DNA of 64,000 nt, taken from assembly GCA_020631135.1 (NCBI GenBank), contig JAHDHU010000003.1, positions 8,717 through 72,716 of the forward strand, given 5' to 3'. The DNA comes from Saprospiraceae bacterium (lineage in GTDB: Bacteria; Bacteroidota; Bacteroidia; Chitinophagales; Saprospiraceae). The first letter of the stretch is position 1, and each line of letters starts with the position of its first letter. Below the pieces are notes generated by a model. The model was not told where the DNA came from, searched no databases, and worked only from the letters and a program-made list of their open reading frames with translations. The position numbers and the translations under genes are program-made. This document shows, in pieces, positions 61,950-64,000 of this stretch.

Positions 61950-63857
61950 TCAAGCTTTTAATAATCTATCCGTAAAGTGCACAAAATCTTGTTCGGTGAT
62001 GATGCCGATTAGTTCTTTATCCTTTACTACTGGTAAACAGCCAATTTTAGATTTCTTCATTAATCTCATGGCTTTGGTTATCGAAGCGTCTTCTGATATC
62101 GTTAAAGGATTTTTTATCATTATCTTCCTTACTGTGACCGCTTTTTTCTTTCCTTTCGCCTGAGCAAGTGCACGCATAACGTCTTTTTCGGTTACTAAAC
62201 CGATCAAATTTCCTTTGGTATTTTCAACCGGCGTGAAACGAATGTTTTTCCAATCCATCAATTTTGCAACCAAGGAAATGATGTCATCTTTTTGCACTGT
62301 AAATAAATCAATTTCCATAAAATCAGAAACCTTCAAGCTTTTGGGATCATATCCTTTAAAATCACTTCTTTTGGCCTCTTTCCATCGATGTACAGGAATA
62401 TTCTTTGCTTGATTTTTTACAATTGAGGCAGTTAAAATAGTAAGCGCTTCATCTACGGTCACCTTTGATTTTAAATCGGTAAATGAACGAAGCTGCCATC
62501 TTGCTCCATTCATATGTTTTTTGGCTCTTTGTTCAATGATACCCAGGTACTTATTTATATCTCGTTTATGAACCTTATGTTTTTCGAGGCCTTTTCGTGC
62601 GAGTGGTAAAAGCTCTTTTAAAATAAGATCACAGGCCGAAATTTTCTTATTATTAAACCAATTAAAACTGGAATCAATTCCGTACCTCGATGCTTTCAAA
62701 AAATTATCCTTTACATCAGCAAATGATAATAATTCTCGTATGTCCTTCACCTTATCAGACATCCCTTCCATCACACCTACCCAAAAACAAGCATTGGCAG
62801 TTTCGTCTACAATTGTTGGACCGGAAGGAATAACCCGGTTTTCAATTCTTAGGTGTGGTTTTCCATTGGCACTAATGCCATAACAAGGCCGATTCCATCT
62901 ATAGACTGTAGAATTGTGAACCTGTAAAGATCTTAGCTTTGGTACTTTATTGGTTTTGATTTTCTTTAAAGAATCTTCTTTTACATCTGCACTTATCAAA
63001 ACTCTAAATCTCGCAATATCCTCTTTATAAATATCTAATACGGAATCATGAATCCAGTCATTTCCAAAATTTACTCTAGGACTACGCACCCTCATATGAT
63101 CATGAGTCGTTCGTGTATCTATCGACTGTTGAAACATCGCAATGCGTGACTCATGCCAAAGTCTTCTTCCAAACACCAATGGAGAATTGGCAGAGATTGC
63201 CATAATTGGTGCTGCGAGTGCCTGAGAAATATTATACTTATGCACAAAGTCATCTTGTGCAACCTGCAAGTGTACCTGAAAGCTGGTATTACAAGCTTCC
63301 ATCAAAGGACTATCGTGTTTAACACACAATTCATCAATTCCGAATAATTTTAGCTGGTAATCATCACCAATCAATTGGCTATTAATCGAATTTATCAAAG
63401 CAGCGTATCTTTTCTTGGGTGTTAGATTTTCAAGTCCCAAGTCATATTTTTTTAGGGTGGGTAAAATCCCAGTTAGAACATATTCTATATCTAGTTTATC
63501 TAATTTGCTCTGAATAGTTTTTAACTTATAAACATTCTCTTTTTCCATTTCAGAAAAACAATCCGTCTCCAACTTTAAAGGAGTCATGGTGGTCTCAATG
63601 TTGAATTTTGCGATTTCGGTTTCTGCCCAAGGAAATTTTTCAAGTAATTTAAGGGCTTTCATGGCATAGGGTGCTGCCCTCTTGTTATCCTTGTGGACCA
63701 ATACCATTTCTTGTTCTGCTCCGATTCTAGTGATGTCATTTTCAAACCAATTGTTTTTTAACATAAACTCCATTGCCTCCATATCCTTAAGAAGATTTTT
63801 GACAAATGCATTCATTTCGTTTTTATCCGTAAGAATAGATACACGCTGCTCGCCCAT
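61950..63857 (-). CDS. GCS2-family glutamate-cysteine ligase-like enzyme fused to two CBS domains
   Basis: A 635-residue cytoplasmic protein. Residues 25-480 form a GCS2-type (YbdK-like) carboxylate-amine ligase domain with GAEQEMVLV (about residue 47), KFNIETTMTPL, NTSFQVHLQV (about 195), WHESRIAMFQQ and KPHLRIENRVIPSGPTIVDETANA (metal and ATP site). Residues 505-635 hold a CBS pair (VSDFMEIDLFTVQKDD...FTPVENTKGNLIGLVTEKDVMRAL and IMIKNPLTISEDASITKAMRLMKKSKIGCLPVVKDKELIGIITEQDFVHF), which should sense an adenine nucleotide and regulate the ligase. The peptide product is unknown. A divergent lipoprotein gene lies 84 bases away. Confidence 0.88.
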   Translation of the reverse strand: MGEQRVSILTDKNEMNAFVKNLLKDMEAMEFMLKNNWFENDITRIGAEQEMVLVHKDNKRAAPYAMKALKLLEKFPWAETEIAKFNIETTMTPLKLETDCFSEMEKENVYKLKTIQSKLDKLDIEYVLTGILPTLKKYDLGLENLTPKKRYAALINSINSQLIGDDYQLKLFGIDELCVKHDSPLMEACNTSFQVHLQVAQDDFVHKYNISQALAAPIMAISANSPLVFGRRLWHESRIAMFQQSIDTRTTHDHMRVRSPRVNFGNDWIHDSVLDIYKEDIARFRVLISADVKEDSLKKIKTNKVPKLRSLQVHNSTVYRWNRPCYGISANGKPHLRIENRVIPSGPTIVDETANACFWVGVMEGMSDKVKDIRELLSFADVKDNFLKASRYGIDSSFNWFNNKKISACDLILKELLPLARKGLEKHKVHKRDINKYLGIIEQRAKKHMNGARWQLRSFTDLKSKVTVDEALTILTASIVKNQAKNIPVHRWKEAKRSDFKGYDPKSLKVSDFMEIDLFTVQKDDIISLVAKLMDWKNIRFTPVENTKGNLIGLVTEKDVMRALAQAKGKKKAVTVRKIMIKNPLTISEDASITKAMRLMKKSKIGCLPVVKDKELIGIITEQDFVHFTDRLLKA

Positions 63858-63929
63858 GACTTATAATTTATTCGCTTAAGATAATGATTGAAGACAAAAC
63901 AAAGTAGAACCATAAGCGTTTTGTTATTG

Positions 63930-63937
63930 TAAATTTG
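63930..63937 (+). promoter_or_regulatory. Candidate -7 element TAAATTTG before the terminal lipoprotein gene
   Basis: An exact TAnnTTTG match ending 4 bases before the ATG at 63942, as at folB. If used, the message would be leaderless or almost so. Confidence 0.35.
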
Positions 63938-63941
63938 CTTC

Positions 63942-64000
63942 ATGAAAAGATTGTTTGTTTTATGTACTTGCTTAATTTTTTTGTTAGGTTGTCAAGACAA
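63942..64000 (+). CDS. Lipoprotein, 5' end only
   Basis: The gene runs off the right edge. The 19 visible residues are a lipoprotein signal peptide: MKRLFVLCTCLIFLLGCQD with lipobox LLGC and Cys17 as the lipidation site. Nothing can be said of the mature protein. Confidence 0.65.
   Translation, partial: MKRLFVLCTCLIFLLGCQD

Overview
The window is AT-rich chromosomal DNA from a Bacteroidota bacterium, most likely of the Saprospiria or a related marine/freshwater lineage. The evidence is a PorP/SprF-family protein, four secreted proteins with type IX secretion (T9SS) C-terminal sorting domains, a PorW/SprE-like protein, GSCFA, PhoH, DUF5606 and DUF4197 family proteins, a fused branched-chain E1 dehydrogenase, and recurrent promoters with the Bacteroidota -7 element TAnnTTTG close upstream of starts. 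I see no rRNA, tRNA, CRISPR array, prophage or insertion sequence. Most of the window is ordinary core genome, tightly packed in short operons on both strands.

Layout. 1-5.7 kb: the end of a PorW/SprE-like gene facing a bactofilin/AtpZ/membrane-protein operon, then PorP/SprF and a pair made of an HtrA-like protease and an unknown 446-residue protein. 5.7-12.8 kb: a GSCFA protein and two large T9SS-exported proteins (beta-helix; BNR propeller plus MopE-like repeats) converging on a shared terminator. 12.9-19.8 kb: amidohydrolase/DUF1015, a GbsR-type regulator, gcvT behind a HEAT-repeat/cyclophilin lipoprotein, and a methyltransferase. 20-26.8 kb: a secreted alpha/beta hydrolase, small membrane proteins, a class A penicillin-binding protein whose reading frame is interrupted by one in-frame TGA, and an Omp85-type protein. 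26.8-32.8 kb: hemW, a glycosyltransferase, aroB with a monooxygenase-like protein, and an overlapping phoH-osmC-aroA operon. 32.8-41.8 kb: an OmpA-type protein, then GH3, recO, fused E1 dehydrogenase, DUF5606, an Smr protein and small hypotheticals. 41.8-43.9 kb: YdeI, a DUF1059-like protein, a glutaryl-CoA-dehydrogenase-like enzyme and folB, the last two separated by an unusual pair of heptamer repeat arrays. 44-51.7 kb: an ECF sigma factor with a membrane/barrel partner, a two-domain fasciclin protein, a DUF4197 lipoprotein, a MOSC protein, an AI-2E family permease and queG. 51.9-64 kb: a single-chain helicase-nuclease with a probable Fe-S cluster, a TauE family permease, methylmalonyl-CoA epimerase, mscL, aconitase, a second ECF sigma module, a secreted lipase-like protein and a GCS2-CBS fusion, ending in the start of a lipoprotein gene.

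The most unusual things are the opposed heptamer arrays between the divergent gcdH-like gene and folB (43269-43579), the one-codon interruption of PBP1A (24205-24207), the protease/446-residue pair that appears to share a YbjN/CesT-like module (3243-5676), and the repeated rare palindrome CATTCGCGAATG. All gene functions are read by eye from protein motifs; no database search was run.
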